DNA of 64,000 bases from Owenia fusiformis (taxonomy: Eukaryota > Annelida > Polychaeta > Sabellida > Oweniidae): the NCBI GenBank assembly GCA_903813345.2, contig CAIIXF020000006.1, forward strand, positions 33,455,524 through 33,519,523. The letters are read 5' to 3'. Position 1 is the stretch's first letter. The number at the start of each line of letters is the position of its first letter. Below the pieces are notes generated by a model. The model worked only from the letters and a program-made list of their open reading frames with translations, searched no databases and was not told the origin of the DNA. Both the position numbers and the translations under genes were made by a program. Shown here piece by piece: positions 9,567 through 20,775 of the stretch.

Positions 9567-9618
9567 TTAATATGTCATTGCAATGACATCAGAGAGTCAA
9601 TAAAAGATATATATATAT
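9567..9618 (+). pseudogene. LINE 3' end with TA-rich tail
   Basis: After TTAA, the interrupted LINE resumes and ends gagtcaataaaag followed by (at)n, directly joined to the minisatellite. The same gagtcaataaaagatatata end appears at about 61257-61282, which supports it being a LINE 3' terminus. Confidence 0.6.
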
Positions 9619-9851
9619 ATTACATGTGTGCAGGGTAACACTTATGTGGATTTTTTGTTCCAGGTATTGCATGTGTGCAGGGTAACATTAATGTTGGTTC
9701 TTTGTTCCAGGTATTACATGTGTGCAGGGTAACACTAATGTGGATTCTTTGTTCCAGGTATTACATGTGTGCAGGGTAACACTTATGTGGATTTTTTGTT
9801 CCAGGTATTACATGTGTGCAGGGTAACATTAATGTGGGTTCTTTGTTCCAG
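9619..9851 (+). repeat. 47-bp minisatellite of splice acceptor plus exon start (right part)
   Basis: Five units continuing the array at 2395-2930. The final unit runs without a break into the genuine coding exon at 9852. In the last copy the exon continues as GTGGATCAGGTC, where the other copies turn back into the pyrimidine tract after GTGGAT. Confidence 0.9.
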
Positions 9852-9937
9852 GTATTACGTGTGTACAGGGTAACACTAAGGTGGATCAGGTCTGCAGGAA
9901 TGTCTTCAGGTTACTTAAAGTTTGCAAACGCCTTGAT
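9852..9937 (+). CDS. Nucleoside hydrolase exon a
   Basis: Acceptor tctttgttccag, donor GATgtaagt. Starts with two bases completing a codon, then 28 codons beginning ITCVQGNTKVDQVCRN. It is the last unit of the minisatellite. Confidence 0.85.
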
Positions 9938-12900
9938 GTAAGTCCATTTGATTCTTGTTAGGTTTTTATTTTAATAGGTAGCTGATTAAATCACATCTTC
10001 CCTATCCCTTCTTGTGTTGCCATCAGAAAATCTGAAAAAATGTTTATTTATATAAAACATATTTTCAACAACTATGAGTTACTGCTACTTAAATAATGTA
10101 CCTTTAACGATCGTATAATGTACTTTCTTTATAACTTTATATTATTATGCCACCAACAAAAAGTGGTGACATATTGGAATTGTTCTTTGTTTTTTCTGAC
10201 AGCGGTTTGCGATCGGCAGTTGGTGGTTGGTGGTTGGTACTGTCTGTAACAAATTCTTACAACTTCCAATATCTTAACAAATACTGTTTAGACTGACTTT
10301 AATTTTTTTCAAAATCATCAACAAGTTATAAGAAGTTCAAATCTGACTTTAGACTTAAGATTTGACCTTCAATGACCTTTTCAAGGTCAAAAAAGGTCAA
10401 CAAGGTCTTTTTAACTTGAAATCGACCAAATTTTTTTAAAGATCATGTACAAGTTCAAATGATTAATCTGACTATAGATTTGAGATTTGAACTTCAATGA
10501 CCTTCTCAAGGTAAAAAAAATTTGACCTTTTCCAGGTCAAAAAAAGATAAAAACTGTATTTTTTCAACTTGCTTTAAATTGACCATTTTTTCAAAATCAT
10601 CTACGAGTTCTCAGAAGTTCCAATATTTATTCAACGAGCATCAAATTGACCAAATCTTTTTCAAAATCATCCAAATTCTCTGAAATTCAGACCTGACTTA
10701 ATATGAACTCATTAAATTGTGAGCAACTTGGTGATGACATTTTTATTCAACGAGCATCAAATTGACCAAATCTTTTTCAAAATCATCCAAATTCTCTGAA
10801 ATTCAGACCTGACTTAATATGAACTCATTAAATTGTGAGCAACTTGGTGATGACATTTTGTCATGTTATTGCCTTGTATTAATTGAGGATGGATACATTT
10901 GATAAGTCACCCTAAAAGATAAAATCATATCTTTAATACGTAGGTCATCATTTAAGAGAGAATCATATCCTTAATATTAGGCATCATTGAATATGAATGT
11001 ATATTATGTGTGTCTTAAATATACTGCTACCACACCTTTCATGCAGAAACAGGCTACTTAACTGATCAGTTCACTATTCCAGATTCCAGTGTATCAGGGG
11101 GTGTCTACTTCTCTTGTGGGAATAAATGCAGGCCCATCATTTTACCATGGAAACGATGGATTTGGAGATGCACCTGAGGAAGAGCCACAAGATTATTCTG
11201 CCCTTGTTCAGAAAGAACATGCTGTCAATACCATAGTGAGACTTGTGAATGGAAATCCAGGTACTTTGGTTGCCATATACTCGATTTGTCTTTAATTTGA
11301 TGAACGATTTATGCAAATGCCAATATGTCCAATATCCAAAAAAGTCAAATTAAGTAACGCCAAGTTAAAAGAACAATACAGTAAATAGATGGATTTTTAG
11401 CATTTAGTAATGTTAAAAGAAAGCTTCCTCTGCACTTGAATGAGACATAATCATTTGCCTTACCCAGTCTAAACATGACTCATGTGGGAATCAAACCTAG
11501 AACCCTTAGATCCAAAGTCTGATGCTCTACCAACTGAACTATAAAGGCTTAAGCCACTTCAGCTGTGCTGTAGAAGCAACTTGCTATCCAGGTTCGTTAC
11601 AGGCTAAATGCACAAACCATATACATCTATTGACAGTCACTAATTGGAATAATGGTATAATGAACCTCTGTAAGTGGAACACTGTTTTGAGGTTCCAAAA
11701 GTGTTCCACTTACACAGATTTTACTGTTCTTTAACACTAGTATTTATTTTCAGGTAAGCTAACTTTGATTGGATTGGGACCCCTGACAAATATTGCAATG
11801 GCAATCAGATTGGATCCTGATTTGGGTAAAAAGCTCAAAGACTGTTACATCATGGGTGGAAATTATCAAGGTATGTTTTCTTATACAGATGTAATAAATT
11901 TTAAAAGCATTAATTTTTTACTTTGATTCTGTTCCAACTTCAAAAAAATATGAATTTCCTATTATTAAGGAAGGGAAAGTTGGTTCAATAAATTTATGCA
12001 CACAAGTCTAAAGCTTAGATTGATGTCTCCTATGATGACCATACCAATATATGCCTTTTGGTGTCCTTGCATTTATCATGATGTACAGTGCGTATCAAAA
12101 AAACAGATTGTTATCTCGGAAAAGCACAAAACCATTGATAACAGCATTGATTTCATTCAATGCACCATAAAGCCATGTGTCTCCTCTTTACAATGATATA
12201 TCCTTTTCATTCAATGTACCAAAAAGCCAAATTACTCCTCTTTGCAATGGAATATCAATCATTTACAGGGAGTCATGACTGGCCGAATGATCATTAATTT
12301 TGCAAAGTGGGACAAAATTCAGCTCGGACCTAAGTTTTAACATTGCAAAAGTCAGTACAAGGAGCATAGGGGCTATTGGAAGAAGGTGTGACAGGTGTGG
12401 CATAGACAGTAACGTGTTCATACTCATACTCTTGCAAGAATACATCCTATACCCCTCCAAATTGCCACCATTTCCTTGCACATAAAGATGCGCTCATCTG
12501 TCCACGTCATGCATGGTTCAGCCCTGAGTCATCTGTGGGTTAAAGCAAAGAAAAGCAGCCCATGGGCAAATCTTTCTCGAGGTTTTGCAATATCTGGTGG
12601 ACGAATTGTGAGCACAAATCCTCCTCAGATAGCTCCAAAAGAAAAAGTCACAACAATTCAAGTCAGGGGAACGTCCATTGGCACTTAGCCCTTGTACTGA
12701 TTTTTGCAATATCTAAAACTTGGAGCAGAGCGGATTTTGACCCACCGTGCAAATGGAAGGGTTTCTCACCCAACCATTACCAAATGTGAATGAATGACAT
12801 ACCATTGCAAAGAGGAGAGACGTGGCTTTATGTTACATTGAATTAAATTGATGTAGTCATCACTAGTTTTGTGATTTTACGAGATAACTACTTGTTGCGT

Positions 12901-15153
12901 TTTTTTTGATACGCCCTGTATTTTTGAAAATACTTTTTATTGATTAAATGTCTGTCGGTCTTTTAACTCTAAGGGGTGGTCCAGTGTATCAACAAGGGGA
13001 AGCTGGGCCCAAAATTAAAACATGAAACATGAAGCCCAGTTTGTTATCTTAATGTAAAGAATATAGTGCACTAAATATTAGACCTGTTTCCAGTAGGTGA
13101 CCCATAGGCATTTTTTGGTTGCCCAGTTCATGTGTTTTAGGAGGGACTAGTTTTCTGCTACCCCTCCCCAACCTTCCCCATGTCTGCCATTTTTTGATTC
13201 CAGGAAAGGGTAACATTACAACAAGTGCAGAGTTCAATTTCCATAGCGATCCTGAGGCAGCACATGTTGTCCTTAATGAACTTGGTTGCCCTATCACCAT
13301 AGCAACCTGGGAACTCTGCCTTCAGCATAGTTTAACTTGGGTAAGTGTTGGGGATATGTTCAGAGGGATAACAAGGCAAAGTCCATTGCCAAAAGTGAAC
13401 AGTAAATGTCATTGGCGGCAGTCGCTCAGGCACCTGTGAGTTTCGAACACTGGTGCCAAAAGCAAAAATAATGTTTCTTGTTTGGTATTTCCTCTTTATC
13501 TCATGTTTCAATATGAGTTTTATTGAACAAGATCTTTCTGGGGAGACATTGTACAATTTCGCCAGTAAAGATGGCGAACTGAGTAATTGTCAATTTCAAT
13601 TTTTTTAGTTTTCATTGAATTAAATTTATGGTTGATGTTTTGCTTTGATATTTGAACCAAATGGGAACTCTGGAGTATGATAATTTGTTCATATTGTATT
13701 GTGCATGAGCGCCACAGTTCAATGATATCTTCCAATGATGATTACTGAATATTGGTAACTGGTCATGTTATGTCAAAATGATGCGGCTACTGGACAGCTT
13801 AGCTCCCCATTATAAACTCTCACAACGTTACCGCATCACCACACATCAGTTATCTTGTCTGTAAAACCCAAATCCAAATAACCTTCCCTTAAGCGGTGGA
13901 AGATATCATTGAACTGTGGTGCCCACGCATGGTATATGAACAAATGATCATACTCCAGAGTTTCCATGCCTGATTTGGTTCAAATGTCAAAGCATTATGT
14001 CAACTATAATTAGTTTAACTCTATCAATGAAAACAAAAAATATTGAAATGAACAATTACTGCCTGCCATCTTAGATATGAAGGTTACAGCCATTACCTTC
14101 GCTTGATACTGACCAATGAGTTGGGTGAAGAATTGTAAATCATTTCCATTGATGTGCTTCCAGGAATGGTATGGCAGATTTATTAATCAATCAACTGAAA
14201 AAGCAAAATTAATGAAACGCATCGAAAAAAATAACATTGAAAACTGGTATGGGGGAGGAGGAACTACCAAACTATATGGCACTGCTGATGAAATTACTAT
14301 GGCAACGGCACTAGATAAATCTGTTGCTATAGAAGCCAAACATGTATATGCTACATTGGAGTTGAATGGGTCGACAACTCGGGGTCAGATGGTGGTAGAT
14401 TGGAACAATCATCTGCAAAAAGCATCAAATGTTATTCTAGTCACAAAATTAGACCATGGGAAATACAGTGATATGTTATTTGATGGCTTGAGCAATTAAA
14501 CTGTGTTCATTGAAAGGATTATGCAATAAGAAGTTGTTTTTAAATGTGCTAAATGCTCAAAATACTCTCATGATTAATTCCTAATTACATGCAGAACTTG
14601 AGTATTGCAAAAGTATGTGTTATATGTAAACTTGTGTGCGTAATTTTAACTAATGTAAGTTGTGTGAGTGAGTTGTTCGTGAAATGGGTGAGTGAGTGGG
14701 TGAGTATGTGGGTGAGAGTGAGTGAGTGAGTGGTTGGGTGGGTGGGTGGGTGGTAGGTGAGTGAAGGGAGGGAGTGGGAGTTGAGTTTATTGATTGTTTA
14801 CTACAATGTAATGTATTTTACTGTAGGACACCTACAATGAGATCAGAAAGCCTGATACGCACAAATCAAACTTCATGCTACAAATCGAGAAAAAAACGGT
14901 GACAAAATGTTTAAATGAGAAATGGCCTACCTATATTCCATGTGATGAGATTGCAATGTCATTAGCATGTGACAATGAATTGTCACAGGACAGTCAGCAG
15001 GTTTATGCAACTGTAGAGTTAAGTGGTACACATTCCCGAGGACAAATGATTGTTGACTGGGAACAGTCGCTAAAGAAACCAACTAATGTTACCATAGTAA
15101 CAAAACTCAAGCACAATGAATACTTGGACTTATTGAAGGGGTCAGTTCTATAA
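9852..15153 (+). CDS. Inosine-uridine-type nucleoside hydrolase, 5'-incomplete gene with two possible terminal exons
   Basis: Coding exons join in phase: 9852-9937, 11083-11260, 11754-11870, 13204-13340, then either 14164-14499 or 14827-15153. The protein belongs to the nucleoside hydrolase (IUNH) family, which splits nucleosides into base and ribose in salvage. Family landmarks in order: ITCVQGNTKVDQVCRN, HGNDGFGD, LIGLGPLTNIAMAI, CYIMGGNYQ, TTSAEFNFHSDPEAA (the substrate-side EFN box) and a C-terminal Asp segment (CDEIAM or ADEITM) before YAT(L/V)EL and RGQM(V/I)VDW. The N-terminal DTDxGxDDA calcium-binding exon is not found; it lies upstream of this window or has been missed. Substrate specificity cannot be told. 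Intron 1 to the next upstream exon holds the 47-bp minisatellite and nested transposons. Confidence 0.9.
10148..10870. repeat. Interspersed repeat with internal ~117-bp tandem duplication
   Basis: It starts gccaccaacaaaaagtggtgac and ends near gatgacattttgtcatg. The segment at about 10625-10739 is duplicated at 10740-10858 (both begin ttattcaacgagcatc). Related text (tcaaatctgacttta...gaccttcagtgacctt) recurs at 19860-19950 and 35890-36040. It is probably a non-coding transposon family. Confidence 0.55.
11083..11260 (+). CDS. Nucleoside hydrolase exon b
   Basis: Acceptor tcactattccag, donor CCAGgtactt, phase 0 in and phase 1 out. Encodes IPVYQGVSTSL, then HGNDGFGDAPEEEPQDYSAL. Confidence 0.9.
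11480..11551 (-). repeat. tRNA-derived SINE head
   Basis: On the minus strand it reads TAGTTCAGTTGGTAGAGC (box A region), then GGTTCTAGGTTTGATTCCC (box B). The acceptor stem does not close and the anticodon stem is imperfect, so it is a SINE promoter and not a working tRNA. It lies in the intron after exon b. Confidence 0.6.
11668..11717. repeat. Short hairpin (MITE-like) in intron
   Basis: Arms ctgtaagtggaacac and gtgttccacttacacag flank a loop of about 18 nt. Confidence 0.6.
11754..11870 (+). CDS. Nucleoside hydrolase exon c
   Basis: Acceptor tattttcag, donor CAAGgtatgt, phase 1 in and out. Encodes GKLTLIGLGPLTNIAMAI through CYIMGGNYQ, the family's conserved core. Confidence 0.9.
12086..12918 (-). 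mobile_element. Degenerate Tc1/mariner-type element
   Basis: The ends are inverted repeats CAGTGCGTATCAAAAAAAC and CAGGGCGTATCAAAAAAAAC, flanked by TA (12084-12085 and 12919-12920). The minus strand keeps transposase fragments, notably RSPDLNCCDFFFWSYLRR, the block around the last catalytic Asp of mariner/IS630-family enzymes, but with stops and frameshifts. It sits in the intron between hydrolase exons c and d. Confidence 0.8.
13204..13340 (+). CDS. Nucleoside hydrolase exon d
   Basis: Acceptor ttttgattccag, donor TGGgtaagt, phase 1 in and 0 out. Encodes TTSAEFNFHSDPEAAHVVL and TIATWELCLQHSLTW. Confidence 0.9.
13552..14090. repeat. Fold-back element (inverted arms of ~180 bp) in intron
   Basis: The left arm (about 13560-13740, ending cagttcaatgatatcttcc) is matched in reverse complement by 13895-14085 (starting ggaagatatcattgaactg). 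A spacer of about 150 bp separates them. No ORF of note; a MITE-like palindrome just upstream of terminal exon A. Confidence 0.7.
14164..14499 (+). CDS. Nucleoside hydrolase terminal exon, version A
   Basis: Acceptor gatgtgcttccag, phase 0, 111 codons and stop. Starts EWYGRFINQSTEKAKLM and contains TADEITMATALDKSV, YATLELNGSTTRGQMVVDW and VILVTKLDHGKY. It is homologous to version B at 14827-15153; both accept splicing from exon d in phase 0. An ATTAAA overlaps the stop region. Confidence 0.85.
   Translation, partial: EWYGRFINQSTEKAKLMKRIEKNNIENWYGGGGTTKLYGTADEITMATALDKSVAIEAKHVYATLELNGSTTRGQMVVDWNNHLQKASNVILVTKLDHGKYSDMLFDGLSN
14655..14770 (+). repeat. GTGA/GTGG simple repeat
   Basis: Low-complexity run of gtgagtgagt and gggtgggtgg between the two terminal exons. 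Confidence 0.8.
14827..15153 (+). CDS. Nucleoside hydrolase terminal exon, version B
   Basis: Acceptor ttttactgtag, phase 0, 108 codons and stop. Starts DTYNEIRKPDTHKSNFML and contains YIPCDEIAMSLACDNE, YATVELSGTHSRGQMIVDW and VTIVTKLKHNEY. It keeps the family's cysteine-Asp pair (PCDEIAM) where version A has TADEITM. An AATAAA starts at the stop (15152-15157). Confidence 0.85.
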   Translation, partial: DTYNEIRKPDTHKSNFMLQIEKKTVTKCLNEKWPTYIPCDEIAMSLACDNELSQDSQQVYATVELSGTHSRGQMIVDWEQSLKKPTNVTIVTKLKHNEYLDLLKGSVL

Positions 15154-15864
15154 TAAATGTGTATAACAGACGATAGAATTTAAATTGTAAGTACGACTAT
15201 CATACTGGGGTTTATTTCTCGAAAGTTTGTAAAGTTGCGAATTGGTAAGTTGTAAGTTTGTAGAAATAACTTTAAACTTGCATTTCTCAAAGTTTAGTAT
15301 CTTTGCAAAAATAAGTAACTTTTTTCTTAAAGTTCCTGAACAATGATGTCATGTGCGATTTTTATTGTAACTTTATGTACGCATCTGGAGGTCTTGTAAG
15401 TCTTTTGTAAGTCTTCCTTTACATATTTACTTTCATTTTTACAGTACTTGTACATCAAAGATAGTTCAAGTATACAGGAAATTCATTTTTGTCCAATATC
15501 CATTTGGATTTGAATACATTCAATACAATTCCATACATTCAGTGCTAAAACGTTGATAACATGGACTATATTCAATCACATGCTTCGATGTTCTTGCATT
15601 AATATAGCTTTGTTGGAATTGCTGGAAACGTCACAGCTGACAATGGAATATGGGAACTACGTCACATGATGTCACATAGCTTATCATTCATAAACTTACT
15701 AAAAAGATCAAATCTTTTGAGAAATACAATTTGCGATTTCGTAACTTTTTGAAACTTACTAAATTAGTAAAGTGACTAAATAGTACATGTAACTCAAGAA
15801 CTCAAGCAGGACATGGGCCCCTAAAACCAAAAATTGGGTTGGGTTGGGGTAGGGTTGCCCCATA

Positions 15865-18600
15865 GTATTTTATGATAGAATTATATCCTAGTAGACATGC
15901 GATATTGTACTCATGTATAACCTACTAGTAATGCAATATTGAACACATATATTCTATGATAGAATTATATCCTAGTAGACATGCGATATTGTACTCATGT
16001 ATAACCTACTAGTAATGCAATATTGAACACATATATTCTATGATAGAATTATATCCTAGTAGACATGCGATATTGTATCTCATGTATATCCTAGTAGTAA
16101 TGCAATATTGAACACATGTATTCTATGATAGAATTATATCCAAGTAGACATGCAATATTGTACTCATGTATATCCTAGTAGTAATGCAATATTGAACACA
16201 TGTATTCTATGATAGAATTATATCCGAGTAGACATGCGATATTGTACTCATGTATATCCTAGTAGTAATGCAATATTGAACACATGTATTCTATGATAGA
16301 ATTATATCCTAGTAGACATGCAATATTGTACTCATGTATATCCTAGTAGTAATGCAATATTGAACACATGTATTCTATGATAGAATTATATCCTAGCAGA
16401 CATGCGATATTGTACTCATGTGTATCCTAGTAGTAATGCAATATTGAACACATGTATTCTATGATAGAATTATATCCTAGTAGACATGCGATATTGTACT
16501 CATGTATATACTAGTAATGCAATATTGAGCACATGTATTCAATGATAGAATTATATCCTAGCAGACATGCAATATTGAACACATGTATTCTATGAGAAAA
16601 TTGTATCCTAGCAGACATGCAATATTGTACTCATGTATTCTATGATAGAATTATATTCTAGCAGACATGCGATATTGTACTCATGTGTATCCTAGTAGTA
16701 ATGCAATATTGAACACATGTGTTCTATGATAGAATTATATTCTAGTAGAAGCGATATTGTACTCATGTATATCCTACTAGTAATGCAATATTGAACACAT
16801 GTATTCTATGATAGAATTATATCCTAGTAGACATGCAATATTGTACTCATGTATATCCTAGTAGTAATGCAATATTGAACACATGTATTCTATGATAGAA
16901 TTATATCCTAGCAGACATGCAATATTGTAGTCATGTATATCCTAGTAGTAATGCAATATTGAACACATGTATTCTATGATAGAATTATATCCTAGTAGAC
17001 ATGCAATATTGTACTCATGTATATCCTAGTAGTAATGCAATATTGAACACATGTATTCTATGATAGAATTATATCCTAGTAGACATGCGATATTGTATCT
17101 CATGTATATCCTAGTAGTAATGCAATATTGAACACATGTATTCTATGATAGAATTATATCCAAGTAGACATGCAATATTGTACTCATGTATATCCTAGTA
17201 GTAATGCAATATTGAACACATGTATTCTATGATAGAATTATATCCTAGTAGACATGAGATATTGTACTCATGTATATCCTAGTAGTAATGCAATATTGAA
17301 CACATGTATTCTATGATAGAATTATATCCTAGTAGACATGAGATATTGTACTCATGTATATCCTAGTAGTAATGCAATATTGAACACATGTATTCTATGA
17401 TAGAATTATATCCTAGTAGACATGCGATATTGTACTCATGTATATCCTAGTAGTAATTCAATATTGAACACATGTATTCTATGATAGAACTTTATCCTAG
17501 TAGACATGCGATATTGTACTCATGTATATCCCAGTAGTAATGCAAAATTGAACACATGTATTCTATGATAGAATTATATCCTAGCAGACATGGAATATTG
17601 AACACATATATTCTATGATAGAATTATATACTAGCAGACATGCAACAATGTACTCATGTATTCTATGATAGAATTATATCCTAGCAGACATGCAATATTA
17701 AACCCATGTATTCTATGATAGAATTATATCCTATTAGACATGCAATATTGTACTCATATGTTCTATGATAGAATTATGTCCTTGCAGACATGTAATATTG
17801 TACTCATGTATTCTATGATAGAATTATATCCTATTAGACATGCAATATTGTATTCATATATTCTATGATAGAATTATATCCTAGTAGACATGCGATATTG
17901 TACTCATGTATTCTATGATCGAATTATATTCTAGCAGATATGCAATATTGTATTCTATGATAGAATTTTATCCTAGCAGACATGTGATATTGTAATCATG
18001 CATTCTATGATAGAATTATATCCTAGCAGACATGCGATATTGTACTCATGTATTCTATGATAGAATTATATCCTAGCAGATATGCAATATTGTATTCTAT
18101 GATAGAATTTTATCCTAGCAGACATGCGATATTGTAATCATGCATTCTATGATAGAATTATATCCTAGCAGACATGCAATATTGTACTCATGTATTCTAT
18201 GATAGAATTATATCCTATTAGACATGCAATATTGTACTCATGTATTCTATGATAGAATTATATCCTATTAGACATGCAATATTGTACTCATGTATTCTAT
18301 GATAGAATTATATCTTATTAGACATACAATATTGTACTCCTGTATTCTATGATAGAATTATATCCTAGTAGTAATGCAATATTGTACTCATGTATTCTAT
18401 GATAGAATTTTATCTTATTAGACCTGCAATATTGTACTCATGTATTTTATGATAGAATTATTTCCTAGTAGTAACGCAATATTGTACTCATGTATTCTAT
18501 GATAGAATTATATCTTATTAGACATGCAATATTGTATTCTATGATAGAATTTTATTGACATGCAATATTGTATACATGTTTTTTTATGATATTGTAAATA
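15865..18600. repeat. Large satellite block with dimeric and monomeric zones
   Basis: About 2.7 kb. From 15865 to about 17580 the unit is mostly an ~84-bp dimer whose halves read ctagtagacatgcgatattg and ctagtagtaatgcaatattg. From about 17580 to 18600 a simpler ~50-bp monomer (tattctatgatagaattata plus a gacatg half) dominates, with short ~36-bp variants. No ORF. It lies about 700 bp downstream of the nucleoside hydrolase gene. Confidence 0.9.
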
Positions 18601-19173
18601 CAGTAGTGTGTACAAAATGGTACAAATGTATTTGATGATATTACTGCTAGTCTACAATTATACAATATTATAGATATGTATTCTATGATATTGTAAATTT
18701 TGCACACATGTATTCTATGATATTGTAAATATTGTACACATGTGATGGAAATATACAGAATATTAGATGTGCAAAATAAACCAAAATTTTATGTTTGATT
18801 CTGTTAAAGTTATTAAGGCATATTGAATGATAGTAATAAGAATAAAGTAAATCTTAAAGGCCTCATCTAAAGTTTGAAAATATATGCTTATCGTTCTTTT
18901 TTTATTATTTTTCATGACTTTAAAAGTTATTTTATAAATTTTTGAAAATTTTGAGCGAAAAAAATTTGTCAGATTTTTATTTTTCATATATTCGAATTTC
19001 CTTCCATTTTTCAAATAAAAGCTGAAATTTTTAAATCAAATATCCAACTATTCAGGAAAAACATATTGACTTTTTAACACCACTGTGAAGATTTAACAAA
19101 GGACTTTCTATTTGAATAATAAAATGTCATACCTAATTTGCCACTTAAATGTTTTAGCATATTAAAAATGTGG

Positions 19174-19212
19174 GCACCCTAAGTGACATCATTGTGATGT
19201 CATTTAGGGTGC
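19174..19212. repeat. Near-perfect 39-bp hairpin
   Basis: 18-bp arms GCACCCTAAGTGACATCA and TGATGTCATTTAGGGTGC with one mismatch and a 3-nt loop. Confidence 0.7.
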
Positions 19213-19599
19213 AAAAATGTTTTGAAAATAATTCAAGATTTTTTTTTTTTCTCAACTTTCAAAATAGACCAATGTTGTAAATTGTAAATGGTGTAAATTG
19301 TTGGTCTGAGAATCAATTTTCATTAATCCTAACAATTCTATTGTTGTTATTTGCTAAAAAAGAAATGAGATATCTGATCAAATTAAGAAGTTGTTTTCTC
19401 ATCAAACAAAGTTTGTTATGGATATAAAGAAGCTGCCTGTCCATTCATCTGTCAAATACATGAAATAATGGTTGACAGAGTGGGTTAACATTTTACAGGC
19501 CAGTGCCTTATGGAATTTTCAATATGGCCACTCAATTCAAAATGGCTGTCATTTATAATAATGTAATCTTATAATCACTTGAATACCAGCTGACCGATC

Positions 19600-19796
19600 A
19601 TGGGCGTAGCGCTATTTTTCTAAGTAGTACGCCACCACCACAGGAACAAGAGTTGAGTGAATCAAAAAACAAGCATTCAGGGGGGTCTGGGGGTTCTTCC
19701 CCAGGAAAATTTTGAAATTTGGTTGTATTTGTAGCGAATTTGCAACCATCTGGTACGCCTGTGCGTACCCAGCGTACTGGGCACTACGCCCGTGCC
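19600..19796. mobile_element. Short MITE-like element ending in GGGCGTAG
   Basis: The ends atgggcgtagcgc and gcactacgcccgtg are imperfect inverted repeats about 200 bp apart. The interior has ggggggtctgggggttcttc. I could not define a target duplication. Confidence 0.45.
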
Positions 19797-20775
19797 GAAC
19801 TGCCGATATAGTTCAAGTATTATATGCTGGTGGCCATTAGTGGTTAGACTGGCTTCAGTTTTTTCAAAAGCATCTACAAGTTTTCAGAAGATCAAATCTG
19901 ACTTTATATTTAAGATTTGACCTTCAGTGACCTTTTCAAGGTCAAAAAACTAGCACTAAAACCCCTAGAACTGGCCCGGCAAGGTGGTAATAATGTCTTG
20001 TTTTTGATTATCATGGTATCCACAATAGAATTTGGACTAAATTACAGTTATATGCTCAAGAAGGAATTTTTAATAGGTTAGGACAGCTCTATTCAAAATT
20101 GTGACCATTTTTAGTGAAAAATGTAATTTTTGATAAATCAATGACCATGTTCACAGATTTTGTTCATATGTTGATGTCAGAACATACAAGCTCTACATGC
20201 TTAAAAAGAATTTGTAAGATGGGCCATAAATTAACAGTGGCCGCCTCATTTCAGAGGAATTGTGGTCATTGATAGCTGAAATACCAGTAGATGGATTTGG
20301 TTCACATTTATAATTTGTTGATGCCTTAGGGCAGGAACGTATAATGATGTATGACATCTGGTTGAGACAGAATTTTCAGAAACCTTGATGAATTTTTTTC
20401 TATTTCAACCTAGTGTCTGGACTCCCCCTCCCCTATTTACTTTACTAACAGTCTTAGCTTGTAATGTTAGGACTAGCTAGGCATGTCCTGCCACATCGGG
20501 TAACAGGAAGTGGAAATAATCTGACTCATTTGAATAGAGCCAGTCAGATTTGATTGTTTTCTTAGCCAGTCCGCTCTCCATGTAAATCAATGCATGTGAA
20601 GAACTGTATACCTGTATATACCTGTATATACCATTTCTTCTGGAAGAAGGAAGAATCCTATATTATCCAGATCTTGTTATATGTAAGGTCTTACTAAGTG
20701 GGAAAAAGGTGGGGTGGGGGTTGTTTTCTTGAAAGCTCAGTGGACATGGGTTAAAGGGGCTGTCATCTAGTTGTA

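Larger units (their letters stand above)
18601..20775. other. AT-rich intergenic stretch; small repeats only
   Basis: I see no gene. It contains a near-perfect hairpin (19174-19212), a short MITE-like palindrome (about 19600-19796) and a fragment of the interspersed family also seen at 10148 (19860-19950). Confidence 0.5.

Noticed and set aside
11480-11551. Functional tRNA gene
   Set aside because: Boxes A and B are visible but the acceptor stem does not pair and no proper cloverleaf forms; a SINE head is more likely.
12263-12789. Short ORFs on both strands as host genes
   Set aside because: They lie inside a TA-flanked mariner element, and the minus strand carries the degenerate transposase.
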